Source of the DNA: Charina bottae
Taxonomy: Eukaryota; Chordata; Lepidosauria; Squamata; Charinaidae
NCBI GenBank assembly: GCA_023362775.1
Contig: JALMGJ010000004.1
Location: 82,765,798 to 82,829,797, forward strand
DNA length: 64,000 bases
Direction of reading: 5' to 3'
Shown: in pieces, positions 43,893 to 55,616 of the stretch
Layout of the letters: each line of letters begins with the position of its first letter
How positions within the stretch are numbered: position 1 is the first letter of the stretch
Program-made: the position numbers and the translations under genes
The notes under the pieces: generated by a model
Told to the model about the DNA's origin: nothing
Databases searched by the model: none
Seen by the model: only the letters and a program-made list of their open reading frames with translations

Positions 43893-44156
43893 TGTAATGG
43901 TATGTGGGAATTACCTTGAGAGACCGGGAATATCCACAGCCAGGGGAATGGTTGGATAAGAGGCAGCTTAGCCCGCAGCAGGAATGTGGGCATGGCAAAT
44001 GTCTCAGATGGGACCCTCCTTGGTTTATTGGGCTGTAAATGCAATGGGGGAGAAATGTACTTCAGACTTGAAGACTCTGTTAATGTAACCTTATAATAAA
44101 GTAAAATTAGTTCATCTGTGTGTGCTTCCTGTCTGGACTACCTCGCAAGGCAGACA
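43893..44156 (+). mobile_element. Short solo LTR
   Basis: 264 bp beginning TGTAATGGTATGTGGG and ending AAGGCAGACA, with AATAAAG about 60 bp before the end. The flanks AAACC (43888-43892) and GAACC (44157-44161) agree in four bases, a possible 4-5-bp target duplication. The family is not identified and no internal part is present. Confidence 0.55.
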
Positions 44157-44188
44157 GAACCCCAAGGATCAATGGGACTATCCAAGGA

Positions 44189-44231
<43 letters not shown>
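44189..44231 (+). repeat. (GAT)n microsatellite
   Basis: About 14 units. It explains the poly-Met and poly-Ile frames over it. Confidence 0.95.
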
Positions 44232-44232
<1 letters not shown>

Positions 44233-45119
44233 GTAGTATTATTAGATTATTTTCATATAATAAAGGTTTGGGGGTTGATGAACAATCTGACATTTCATGA
44301 AGGGGTTGATGAGCTGAAGAGTTTGGAGTAGCCACTTATCTGTCCATATTTTCATCAAGATTTAGAATGAAAAAGCATGTTCATATGGAATGAAAAAGTC
44401 CTTCAGGTGTGCTTGTTACAAACTATATAACATTTTGTAGGTCAAAACCAGTATTTTCAATTTTCCTTAAAAAACTAAAAGCTGAAAAAGTTGTTCTAAG
44501 GACAATTCCATACTGCAGCCTAAGCTGCTCATCTCCCATGCCACTCCCAGCTGTTTCTTAAATCAATATCAGAAATTCCAGGCCAGATCACAAAGGATTG
44601 ACAATTGGGCCAGGCTGGTGCTTAGTCTGGACTATTGGCACTGCTTCTTGTCCTTCCCACCCCTGCAAACAAGTAAAGGCTTGTGGGTGCCTTTCGTGAG
44701 GACCAGTATACTAGTGCCTGCCTTTTCCTTTTAGGGATTGTTCCCTTTTCATTGTCCCCATGTCTTTCCTTTGTTTTACCAGATGTTTGCACAGTTGGCT
44801 CCTTTCTATCCCCTTCTCACATATCTCCTTTCCCACTGCAGACTCTTTCTTTTTTCTTTTTTCCTTTTACCGTAGGTACCATCAGTTTCAATGCAACAAT
44901 AATCAAAGCAAGAGGGAACAGATTGTTCTATCTTTATTATTTTTCTTTGTAAATCCATGAACATTTTGAAGTAAAGAAGAACAGATAGTTTTACCTTCAT
45001 AGAAACAAAGCAGCAGTATTCCTATGTTGCAACTTAATGATTTTTTAAAAACGACTTAACAATAATTGCCATCCTATAAGTTTACTAAATATAATCAGCA
45101 AATTGTATTCCAAACATCT
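44232..45119. other. Gene-free stretch
   Basis: No gene recognised. T/C-rich sequence at 44740-44880 produces short open frames only. Confidence 0.5.
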
Positions 45120-46985
45120 CAATACAAAACTTTTGAATTGGCTGGAAGCAGAACAAAATCTTGCAGATGATCAGGCCAGTTTTATAACCGACTATTCTCT
45201 CCTTGATCCTGCTTTCATCTTATAGCACCTGGCAGAAAAATACATAGTTAAAGCAGGATCTGCTTTACATGCTGCTTTCATTGATACTAGGTTTGCCTTT
45301 GATTCAGTACAAAGAGTTGGGTTATGAATAAATATATTAATTCTACAATAGATAGTTATTGTATATATAAGCTTCATGAAAACTCCTACTTATAGATTTG
45401 ATTCAATCCCACAAGGTCACCTAGCTAAAGCAATAATTTTGATGAGGGGAATTAGGCAGGGTTGGATATTGATGTCATTGCTGTATAAATTCTGTGTCCT
45501 GTTTTCTTTCCTCCAAATTTAGCTCTTACTCTTATCTGCCAATGAATTAATTCTCCTATCTCAGAATTTGACAGGACTAAAACATACCTTAAAATCACTT
45601 GCCACTCACTGTAAGGACAAAGAATTAGCAATTAACTATGCAAAGAACAAAGCTTGGGTATTTGCTAACACTTCCTAGAACCCAGAGATGGCAGCTAAAT
45701 GGCCATGAAATTGAGCAAATTAAGATTCTTAAATACCTTGAAATTGTTTTTCAGTCCTCCAGTGGGAAAAGTGCTCATCTGGACTATGTAGCTCAGAATG
45801 CTCAAAAATCAGCTTCAACAATTGGGATTTTCTATCAATCAGGAGGTGCTTTATTTACCCTTACTGCCTTGTTCTCTGCCTAAGTATGTTCCCAGTTCCT
45901 GAATGGTATACAGCTAGGGCCTTATGGCAATTATTCAGTAATGGAAACCTTGCATTCTAAATTTCTATGAAACCTCTTTTAGGTTCCACACTGCACTTCC
46001 AACTTAGTTCTCTGCTGTGAGACTAGTATATTTAAGATCAAATCCAAGATTTGGCTTTTATTTATTTATGTATTTATTTTACATGTAGGCTTGACCCCTC
46101 TGACATTAGCAGATAATTACAATGGCACAATACCAGATGGAACAGATACTAGAGAAGTTGCATTTTGCTAGAGAAGTTGCATTTTTGTGGATTCTCCAGG
46201 GAAGCCCTTCTGTCTCTAAGATATGATTTGACACAATGTGTTTTTGACACGAAAAGACAATCAGAGCAGTCTCACTTGCCCAAAGACATATGTTTAAGTA
46301 GTTATTCTCCCTTGTTTAGGTCTACAAGATTATTAAATTCCATCACAGTTTCCAAACTGAGAAAGGCTCTAACATTAGCTCAGTTTGTTCTGCCATCAGG
46401 CGTACTAGAAGTCAGGTATAGGCACGACAGAATATATTGCACGTGTTGCAGGTGTCATAGAGACTCTGGGCCCAGTTAATCTATTTTCACATAGAAAAGT
46501 ATCTACATGCAATTTCTTCTATCTGACCAGTCAGACTCCATTTCTTTGGATATCAGCAAGTTTTGTACGACCACCTCCAAAATTAGTTGAGAGCTGACAT
46601 CCCTTGAATGTCACCTGCTGAACAAAACAAAGACATTGACAGATGACAATAAAGGATTCTACTGATGAATATAAACTATCAAGGGGATTTATGCTTCCCC
46701 CTTGACCGGTTTTTATTAGTATAACTAATAACATAACAACATAACATATAATGCAAGGTATTCCAGATTCCAACTTTTAGCTTTTGGTTGGGATCATAAT
46801 TTTAGTTTTAAACAATATTATGATTTTAGGTTAAAGTTAGTATTAGTATTAGTATTAGTATTTATTATAGATTCATATCTAGGGTGTTACTGAGATGATG
46901 TTCTCTTTATGTAGTCTTTTATTTCTTGTTTGTTTGACTGCCTCTGTTTTATGCTGGTCATGACTGAAATAATGATTGACTGACA
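45120..46985 (+). mobile_element. Decayed non-LTR retrotransposon with RT remnant, clade uncertain
   Basis: In shifting plus-strand frames there are remnants of a reverse transcriptase: DQASFITDYSLLDP-like and AAFIDTRFAFDSV (45270-45310), then a thumb-like segment in 45638-45883 (WQLNGHEIEQIKILKYLEIV). 46165-46479 resembles the C-terminal part (LRKALTLAQFVLPSGVLEVRY) and ends near a Cys-rich stretch (CTCCRCH). A plausible 3' end with ACAAATAAAACAC is at about 46975-46990. Many stops show an old copy. Confidence 0.5.
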
Positions 46986-49150
46986 AATAAAACACTACAA
47001 CCATATGCAGGAAAACTGTTCAAATAAAAATGACTAAAATAAACAGAAAATGACAAAATACAAGCAATAACCTGCCATTTGAAAGGTTCTGACAAGATCT
47101 AGTTAGGTAAACATACAGGATAACTTGCTGAAAGCAAAGGGAAAGGCACTCTGCATGAGTTCAGATACTTTCAATATGGTTTTATTAACAAGCTTAGACA
47201 ATCTGTGGACCGGTGAACCGATTGACCACTTATACAGGGTTTTAGGCTCAGTGAAAGCACACATTGTTATTGGCCCTAACAAGAATACTACAACTCTTTC
47301 ATGGTTCTATTGTTTACTGAAACCCATATATAAAGATTTGCCACACAAAGCACTAGCATTAAGCATGTTCCATGGAGTCAGGTGTTTCAAAGAATTCCCC
47401 TACCAGCCAGGAAAAAAAAAGTAACACACCTAATAATCAAAAAAAGAACTAGAAGAATCTTATACCATCCTCTTCTTTCTTAATACTGCTGTAATTAATG
47501 AGGACTAGCAAATAGGGAATAAAATGAAGTAAAATACCTAACCCAGGGTTTTTAAAAGGCAGAACTAACAATATGTATGTGAAGAAGCCAAAAGGCTTAT
47601 CAAATACAATGATTGCACTGCAACAACAAACTTCTGCTGATGTGCACCATGGAGGCCATTGCCTAGAGGACACATCTTCCCAGACTTAAGGAACTTGAAG
47701 TAGGGTAGAAGGATATGTACCACCCAATGGTTACCCTAGGTTGTCTTAGGAATTTATCCCAATAGGGGAAACAAATAGTTGCAAAGGAGACAAATCAACA
47801 TTATCAATTGTCTGGCCTATTCCATTTCCATTAATTAAAAAAACCAAAAAACCCTGAACACAAAAATAAACATTTGGCTGAGACAAGGATAACATAGTGG
47901 ACTTAAAGAGGATATTATGATAAAATGAATATATAAAGTATATATTCAAATTTTTTGGGCTGAATATGCAATGCACCTTACATATCATACATATAGTATT
48001 TGCCTAAAGTTTCAATGAGGCTTACATGCTTGTTAATAATGTAATCCCAGAAAAACAAACAATGGAAGCCTACCTCCCAGGGTAGGCTGGGCTGCCAGGT
48101 ATCTGTGTAAAACAAAATAACTCCCACATCCATATTGAAAGCCAAGAGAAAATTCCACCAATTGGGGAAATGGAAAATAACATCCAGCTGGATATAACAA
48201 AACATCATGATGTCTCTAAAAACCCATTTTCCTCCTTTCTGACATGAATTTTGGAAATGCCCTTTAGCTGTATTTATGCCCTTAAATTTATCATTTACAA
48301 ATGGAGCAGCCACATATATCTTATACTGTACCTCTCTGTGACTTAGTCTGAAAAAAAGAGCAGGCCATTTGGTTAATTTACAGTTTAATATAGTATGGTA
48401 ACTGACAAAATGGGTTACATCAGTAACAAGGTTTAGTATGTTGTGTGAATCAGCTACAGTTAGTTTAGGTATTTTACTGCTCAATATTTTTTACTTCTTC
48501 TACACATAGAGAAATGAATCCTCAGTGGTCTCTATGAAAATGCTAATTTCATTCTAAAGATTATAAACCTCTAAACATAACTCAAAAGTTATACAGCCAT
48601 GTGCATTTCCCATTTATCAGAACAGCCAAAGTCTATACTGTAATAGAGCAATGACATTTTCAAACTGCAGGAAGTGAGGAAATTATTTCAGAACAAATGA
48701 AGATTAAGTGTCTCTAAATTATCACCTAACCTTCTCAAATGCACACTTAGCACAAAGTTAGCCTCTTCAATGCTCAGCTCATACATTTCCTATTTCTCTG
48801 AAGCAATTCTTTGAAGCATGATGACCAGATCAAATACTCACAGCCCAATTCACAAAACAGTTAAACCAGAACACTTGGACTGATGTTCATTTTAGCTGTG
48901 TTTTAGAAGAAACAGTAGTCACTAAGGAACCAGTGTGATGAATTGGTTTATGTTATTGCCTTATTAGTGGTGACCTGAACTACTCTTCATAATAAATCTG
49001 AGGGTAAGGAACCACAGAATCTGATCTTCACTGTTTCTTACAGTGCAAACTTTGATGAAAGAAAGAAATCTATAACCTGATTATGGTGCAGGGAAAATGG
49101 AGGAGCTGTAGTATAGAAATGGAGCCCATGCACTCCATATATAAAATCCC
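46986..49150. other. Gene-free stretch
   Basis: Open frames of 99 residues (47125-47424, plus) and 168 residues (47978-48484, minus) show no motif that I recognise, and their codon content looks random for AT-rich DNA. I do not call them genes. Confidence 0.5.
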
Positions 49151-49196
49151 ATTCATTCATTCATTCATTCATTCATTCATTCAAATTCATTCATTT
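49151..49196 (+). repeat. (ATTC)n microsatellite
   Basis: About ten ATTC units with one interruption. Confidence 0.9.
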
Positions 49197-50518
49197 CTTT
49201 TTTTTTCTCCTCACATCTCTACTAAAAATATATTGGATAACTAGGAAAAAAGCCATGGTTTAATCAATGTGGATCTGGAAAACAGAATAGACCTATAGCT
49301 GGACCAGTGGTCTGATTCAGCATAAAGCAACTTCACATGTCATTGTGCCTTCTTCCTTCTTCCATTAAAGTGCCTATTTGTAAGCATAGCCAGAGTAAAA
49401 GCATCGACTAGTGTAAAAATAGCACAGCTTCTGGACTGTAGAAGTTATATGTATCAATGCTGCTAGCATGGTGATTTAAACTTTGCATGTCACAAGGGGT
49501 TTAATAGGTTCGTGGATAAGCATTTCATCATAAAGAATTGGCTGAAATAAGTTAAACTGGAGGAGATCTTGTAGTCAAACATGTTAATGTATTGATGGAT
49601 GAATGAACATATGCATCCCTCTTATACTGGAAACAATTTTAATTTCAGTTTTAAAGCTTATCACTTCTATATATTTATCTTTTAACTAGTTTTATTTCTA
49701 CTGTTGTTTCCAATATTTTTAATCTAATGTTTTAATTTTTGTTTTATTATTTATTTTTTCCCTGTTTATTTTATGCTGCCCTGAAAGGTGCTGCTGTAGG
49801 GCAATTCATCAATTTTAGAAACAGAGAGAAAATCAAGATTGGACTGATAGTAAGAGAGAAGTTAAATGTCACCTCAACTTTTCTAGCTAATGTTTTACTA
49901 GACCACTATTAGTCAATTTGTGCAAGACTTTCAGAAATAGTTATGGAAGGTGTAGTTATGCCTCAGTAGATAGTGGACACCATAGCTAAGTCCACATAAA
50001 AGAACTATTTAATGGTTGAATATAAACAATCAATGGCAAAAGAATAATCTGCAACAGTGTTAATGCTATCTGGTTGGTTAGCTGACAGTCTTTATCTATC
50101 TGCTAAATAAAATAATTTTAGCACATTTTTAGAATGGATGAGAAACATTGAGTAGATGGGAAATAGTAATACTGACAAACATTGAGCTGCAGAATTTGCA
50201 CAGCAGCTTAGAAGAAAAGTGGCTGGAAACCTTCAGGCACGGACATATATTTACAGCTTACACTACAAAAATGAAGAAATTTGGAAGATTGTTTTTTCCT
50301 TTTTCAGCAAATATAACAAAACATAATCAACCAACAAAACAAAACAAAACCCACACACATATTGGTTTTGAGCCTTTTGCACTACATCCTTCAGCTGTTT
50401 GTCTCCTATGTATAAACTGGCTGGAAATAAAGCCAGGTTAAGAAATCCTTTTCCAGGATTTCACTTGGTAGTGGTTTGATGTCCAGACTGTTTTCTGTAG
50501 CCCCTGATAGATGAATTA

Positions 50519-50552
<34 letters not shown>

Positions 50553-50725
50553 AAAGGATTATCATTTTTTCCTGTCATTTGACATATAAAGGGAAAGTAG
50601 CAGAACTCTTGTCAATTTCACTTTTAAAAAAATCATTGTAAATTTTTCTTTCTTTTTAAAAGGTCCATAATTTCATTGTTTGTTATGCAAAGTTATTTAA
50701 AAATACATTTTAACCTTTCACTGAT
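49197..50725. other. Gene-free stretch
   Basis: No gene or identifiable element. A short CTC/TTC-rich run is at 50519-50553. Confidence 0.5.
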
Positions 50726-50903
50726 AGAAGAAGAAGAAGAAGAAGAAGAAGAAGAAGAAGAAGAAGAAGAAGAAGAAGAAGAAGAAGAAGAAGAAGAAGA
50801 AGAGGAGGAGGAGGAGAAGGAGGAGGAGGAGGAGGAGGAGGAGGAGGAGGAGGAGGAGGAGGAGGAGGAGGAGGAGGAGGAGGAGGAGGAGGAGGAGGAG
50901 GAG
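50726..50903 (+). repeat. (GAA)n/(GGA)n purine tract, about 178 bp
   Basis: GAA units (50726-50801) pass into GGA units (50802-50903). The strand is almost purely purine, giving poly-Glu on the plus and poly-Leu, poly-Phe or poly-Pro frames on the minus strand. Confidence 0.95.
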
Positions 50904-50949
50904 CATGCATTGGCGGATTATGTAAAAGATAGCCAAGAACAAGCACTGA

Positions 50950-51670
50950 TGCAAGTTAAATTTGGAACTTACTGAATTTACAGAAAACAATACGTGAATA
51001 TCAAAATAATGCAATTAAAACACAAACAGAATGCTGGCAAGGAAAAACATTACATGGTCAACTTCTATAAAAGACTGAGGGGAAAGTGGATAAAGATAAA
51101 ACCTGGCAATGGCTTATAACTGGAACATTAAAAAAAGAAACTGACGGCTTGATTTTGGCTGCTCAAGAGCAAGCTATTCAAACTAATGAAATCAAGGCCA
51201 GAATTGAAAAATCATCAAATAATTCAAAGTGAAGATTGTGCAAAGAAGCAGAAGAAACAGTAGATCATACACTCAGCTCATGCAAGATTCCACCAACTGA
51301 CTATAACACAGTTGCCAAAATGATTCACTGGAACATCTGTAAAAATTATAATGTACCAGTAATGAAAAATTGGTGGGAACATATAGTTGAGAAAGTAGTT
51401 GACAATGAGCAGGTTAAAATATTCTGGGATTTCCAAATAAAAACTGATAAAGTCTTGGCACATAACACACCAGATTTAACTGTGGTTGAAAAGAAGAAAG
51501 TGTGGATAATTGATGTGGCAATACCAGGGGATAGTAGAATATAAAACAAAGAATTGGAGATGATCACAAAGTATCAAGATCTGAAAATCGAAGTTGAAAT
51601 ATTATGGCACACTGGGTGGTTATCGGCAGATTGGGTGCCATACCAAAAAGCCTTGGATGACACTTAGAAA
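50950..51670 (+). mobile_element. 3' part of a non-LTR retrotransposon with restriction-like endonuclease (R2-superclade type)
   Basis: The 51236-51544 frame has a Cys/His zinc-finger stretch (CKEAEETVDHTLSSC, whose first Cys is lost to a stop just upstream). It is followed by KNWWEHIVEKVVDNEQVKIF and PDLTVVEKKKVWIIDVAIPG, a PD...D-type nuclease core. These elements cut the target with a PD-(D/E)XK enzyme located after the reverse transcriptase (family knowledge). Coding-like sequence continues to about 51670 (KYQDLKIEVEILW in another frame). The reverse transcriptase is not present. Clade assignment is tentative. Confidence 0.55.
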
Positions 51671-52503
51671 ATATGTGCATTGACAAAAAAGGAGGCAAGC
51701 CATCTTTAGAAAAAAGAAAGGGGATAAATTAATAAATTTTAACAGTAGGATAATGTTGTAAGACAGTAAAACAATAAAGAAAGAGTTAAAAGAGATATGT
51801 AAGGGAAAGGAGATGCACCAGTGTAAGAAATAGAATTCCTAGTATTTGGATAAAGAAAGAAATTAGTCATAGAGAACAGAAATTAAGAAATTACAAATGA
51901 ACATTTAATTAAAGAAGTAAAGCTAGAGAGAATTCTTTAGAGGTTTAGAGTTCTCCTCTACAGCTAGAGCAGTTGGGAAATAAGATAAGGAATGGAAGTA
52001 CTAAACATTGTACAATAGGAAGAGGTAAAAATAAAGAAAATACAATAGAATTTGGAATAAGAAAATAAATGGAAATTCAAGATAACCCAGGGCAGTAGGA
52101 AAGGTGTGTGCTACAATAAAGTATTTTGTACAGTTATCTTCTACATTGTGGTGTGTCCAGTCTTTGGAGAACAAAGAACCCTCATACCTTCTGGGCTAGA
52201 ACTTCAATCCTGTCAATTTCTCTAAACTTCGAACTTATCCTACCTACTTGGCAACTTCTTACTGGCCTGACTCTATCCACTAAGTAGCCAACTGACACAC
52301 TTGAATTCTTTGCATCCCACACACTACAGGAAGTAGAATTCTAGGTGGGCAAAGTGCTGCTAAGATTAATGCTTAATTTCCTTTTATCTCTTACAAGGGG
52401 TAAGAGGGAAAGCTTCTCACATTGCTGGGTTTTCAACACCTTTCCTTTCTTTTTTTCCTTCTGTCCCTCTTCTGGATTGCACCACCTCAAATATGGGGTG
52501 TTT
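51671..52503. other. Gene-free stretch
   Basis: A/G-rich sequence at 51680-52100, possibly the 3' UTR of the preceding element. Nothing else is recognised. Confidence 0.5.
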
Positions 52504-52588
52504 ATATGTTTCTGAACTACCACTCTGCCAATTTATAAACCCAACTTCTTTTCCTCCATTCTATCCCTCTCCACTGTATGATCTATTT
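52504..52588 (+). repeat. Direct repeat, copy 1 (85 bp)
   Basis: ATATGTTTCTGAACTACCAC to GTATGATCTAT recurs at 53159-53242 with about one substitution. The second copy abuts the 3' end of a BovB fragment. Confidence 0.85.
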
Positions 52589-52667
52589 AGGGGCCAAGTA
52601 AACCCTAACTCCATAATCTTGTTTCTGGCAAGAGCAAAATAGCTTCTATTTCTTGAATCCTGAGATT

Positions 52668-53158
52668 TAGTTAAGAACAGAGGCATCACACTGAGAAAAA
52701 AGGTCCACATAGTTAAAGCAATGGTATTCCCCATAGTAACCTATGGCTGTGAGAGCTGGACCATAAGGAAGGCTGAGCGAAGGAAGGTAGATGCTTTTGA
52801 ACTGTGGTGTTGGAGGAAAATTCTGAGAGTGCCTTGGACTGCAAGTAGATCAAACCAGTCCATACTCCAGGAAATAAAGTCAGACTGCTCACTTGAGGGA
52901 ATGATATTAAAGACAAAACTGAAGTACTTTGGCCACATAATGAGAAGACAGGATACCCTGGAGAAGATGCTGATGCTAGGAAAAGTGGAAGGCAAAAGGA
53001 AGAGGGGCCGACCAAGGGCAAGTTGGATGGATGATATTCTGGAGGTGACGGACTCGACCGTGGGGGAGCTGGCGATGGCGATGGCCGACAGGAAGCTCTG
53101 GCGTGGGCTGGTCCATGAAGTCACGAAGAGTCGGAAGCGACTGAACGAATAAACAACA
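52668..53158 (+). mobile_element. BovB 3' fragment, 5'-truncated
   Basis: It corresponds to the last 480 bp of the 14-17 kb element, from AAGAACAGAGGCATCAC to GAACGAATAAACAACA. The frame 52721-53152 (143 aa) is open and matches the C-terminal region (YGCESWTIRKAERRK, ELWCWRKILRVPW). Protein-level identity to the intact copy is high, so it is a recent 5'-truncated insertion. Confidence 0.88.
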
Positions 53159-53242
53159 ATATGTTTCTGAACTACCACTCTGCCAATTTATAAACCCAAC
53201 TTCTTTTCTTCCATTCTATCCCTCTCCACTGTATGATCTATA
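53159..53242 (+). repeat. Direct repeat, copy 2
   Basis: Second copy of 52504-52588, beginning immediately after the BovB 3' end. Confidence 0.85.
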
Positions 53243-53269
53243 GATCACAATCAGGAAGCAAGAATTAAT

Positions 53270-53355
53270 ACTGAGACATACCGCCCAGAGTCCCTCCTTT
53301 TGGAGGGGGAGGGAGTTGGTGGTGTTAGAAATGTGAACAATAAATAAATAAAATC
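53270..53355 (+). mobile_element. L2/CR1-type LINE 3' tail
   Basis: ACCGCCCAGAGTCCCTCC with TTTTGGAGGGGGAGGGAG and a tail of AATAAATAAATAAAA is the conserved 3' end also seen at 55.44 kb (reverse orientation). Confidence 0.65.
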
Positions 53356-53928
53356 TGACAATTAGTGTAACTTATCACTGATACTCTAACAAGATAAGGA
53401 TATTTTGCCCATCTTTGGCAGAAATCCTTTATAATCAGATTTCAGATAGCCAAAGAACATTGGAAGTAATTTTTTCACTAAGCCAAACCATTTGTATTAG
53501 ATTTTGGAATGTTGGAAACTGTGAAAGAACCCTCCAGTCTTCTTTTATTAGTAACTTCATTAAGGCAAAATCTCTTTGAAAGTTGTGAATCTCTTCAGGC
53601 TTTATGCAGTTTGGACTGAGCTGCCATTTGTTAGATAAGCCACTAATTAACTTTGTCATTTCTTGATTGTCACATTCTTCGTATTTCTTTCTCTGTCTCA
53701 TCACAACTTCTTACATTAAGTCATCTCAGCCTAAATTGAGCAATATTTTCTTCAGGGCTAAACTGGTTAATCTTACCACACCTGGATGAACAGAAAGCAG
53801 TGGTGAGAGAGGTAGTTTAAACTGCAAAGAACTCCATCTGGCTATTTGCCCATGAAGCTATATGTCTGTCTGTTTGTCTGTCTGTCATCTAATCTCCCTG
53901 CAATAATAAGAAGAGTAATTCTATCCCT

Positions 53929-53930
53929 TT

Positions 53931-54002
<72 letters not shown>

Positions 54003-54016
54003 TTTCTTTCTTTCTT

Positions 54017-54052
<36 letters not shown>

Positions 54053-54145
54053 CCTCCCTCCCTGCCTCCCTCCCTCCCTCCCTTCCTTCCTTCCTTCCTT
54101 CCTTCCTTCCTTCCTTCCTTCCTTCCTTCCTTCCTTCCTTCCTTC
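53929..54145 (+). repeat. Polypyrimidine tract: (TTTC)n, (TC)n, (CCCT)n, (CCTT)n
   Basis: 217 bp almost purely pyrimidine on the plus strand, in four consecutive blocks. All ORFs across it are artefacts. Confidence 0.95.
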
Positions 54146-54785
54146 GTAAGATTGTGCCCAGTGGTCCCATGTATACTCTCCTTTTATATAGTGGGAGATA
54201 TAGTTATCATCTGAAATTATCATCTCAACTCCAAGGTGCTGATTGTTCTTATTTACTGATGCAATATATGGGAGATATGATAATTATCTATAAATATCTC
54301 CATGGGCGTCACATGCAAAAGAGGATAGACTTGTCCTCTACTGCAACTGAGAGTAGGACAAGAACCAACAGTGGTTGAAATTGAAAGAAGATTGAATATT
54401 TGGATGAATTTCCTGAGGGCTAGATCATTGGAAGAGTCAAAAAGTGGTAGATCCCTCTTCTGGAGTGGAGATGGTTTATTGACTATCCACACTGAACAAG
54501 GGGTTGGACTACGTGAGATATTAGATTACTTTAAGCTCATACAGTCTATGACTCTAAAGCATATCAGAGAGACTCTGGCCAAGTAAGACTTGTCTTATTA
54601 AGGGTCCTCCCTTTGTCCTCAACCTGCCTTTGCTTATCTTTTGAGTTATTTTATTTGCTTATATTAGGTCCTTCAGATATACTATACCCCCACTAAACAA
54701 GGCTTTTTAAGTTAGCTGGTTTCTACTGTTTGCTATTGAACTCTCTAGTTTGGTGCTCTGTGCTTCCTCTCCATTTTGAAGCTTT
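54146..54785. other. Gene-free stretch
   Basis: No gene identified. Short frames at 54154-54586 show no motif. Confidence 0.5.
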
Positions 54786-55438
54786 TTGTTGTTTATTCGT
54801 TCAGTCGCTTCCGACTCTTCGTGACTTCATGGACCAGCCCACGCCAGAGCTTCCTGTCGGCCGTCACCATCCCCAGCTTCCCTATTGTTGAGTCTGTCAC
54901 CTCCAGAATATCATCCATCCATCCTGCCCTTGGTCGCCCCCTCTTCCTTTTGCCTTCCACTTTCCCTAGCATCAGCTTCTTCTCCAGGGTATCCTGTCTT
55001 CTCATTATGTGGCCAAAGTACTTCAGTTTTTCCTTTAATATCATTCCCTCAATTGAACAGTCTGGCTTTATTTCCTGAAGTATGGACTGGTTTGATCTTC
55101 TTGCAGTCCAAGGCGCTCTCAGAATTTTCCTCCAACACCACAGTTCAAAAGCATCTATCTTCCTTTGCTCAGCCTTCCTTATGGTCCAGCTCTCACAGCC
55201 ATAGGTTACTACAGGGAATACCATTGCTTTAACTATGCGGACCTTTGTTGTCAGTGTGATGTCTCTGCTCTTAACTATTTTATCAAGATTTGCCATTGCT
55301 CTCCTCCCAAGAAGTAGACGTCTTCTGATTTCCTGGCTGCAGTCAGCATCTGCAGTAATCTTTGCGCCTAGAAATACGAAGTCTATCACTGCCTCCACTT
55401 TTTCTCCCTCTATTTGCCAATTATCAATCAAGCTGGTT
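54786..55438 (-). mobile_element. BovB copy, 3' part (split by an L2 insertion)
   Basis: The minus-strand frame 55431-54793 encodes the last 212 residues of the BovB protein (IEGEKVEAVIDFVFLGAKIT to SRKRLNE), open and very similar to the intact copy. The rest of this copy continues at 58462-58721, beyond the inserted L2 element. Confidence 0.9.
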
Positions 55439-55616
55439 TATTTATTTATTTATTCATTCATTCAATTTATTCCCCGCCCATCTCCCATACAAGGGACTCT
55501 GGGCGGGTTACAATAATCAAGGTTAAAAACGATACAATAAAAAAGTCTAAAAAATGCAATATAAATAGATAAAATACAAGATGGGGGACGTAGGGAACGT
55601 AGCATAGATAGTGTTG

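Noticed and set aside
47125..47424. 99-codon plus-strand ORF and the 168-codon minus-strand ORF at 47978-48484
   Set aside because: No domain, no repeat and no supporting context. Open frames of this size occur by chance in 64 kb of DNA.
50676..51014. Poly-Glu, poly-Leu and poly-Pro ORFs
   Set aside because: They come from the GAA/GGA tract read in different frames.
53846..54223. Ser/Phe/Leu-rich and Lys/Glu/Arg-rich ORFs up to 122 residues
   Set aside because: They are products of the polypyrimidine microsatellite blocks.
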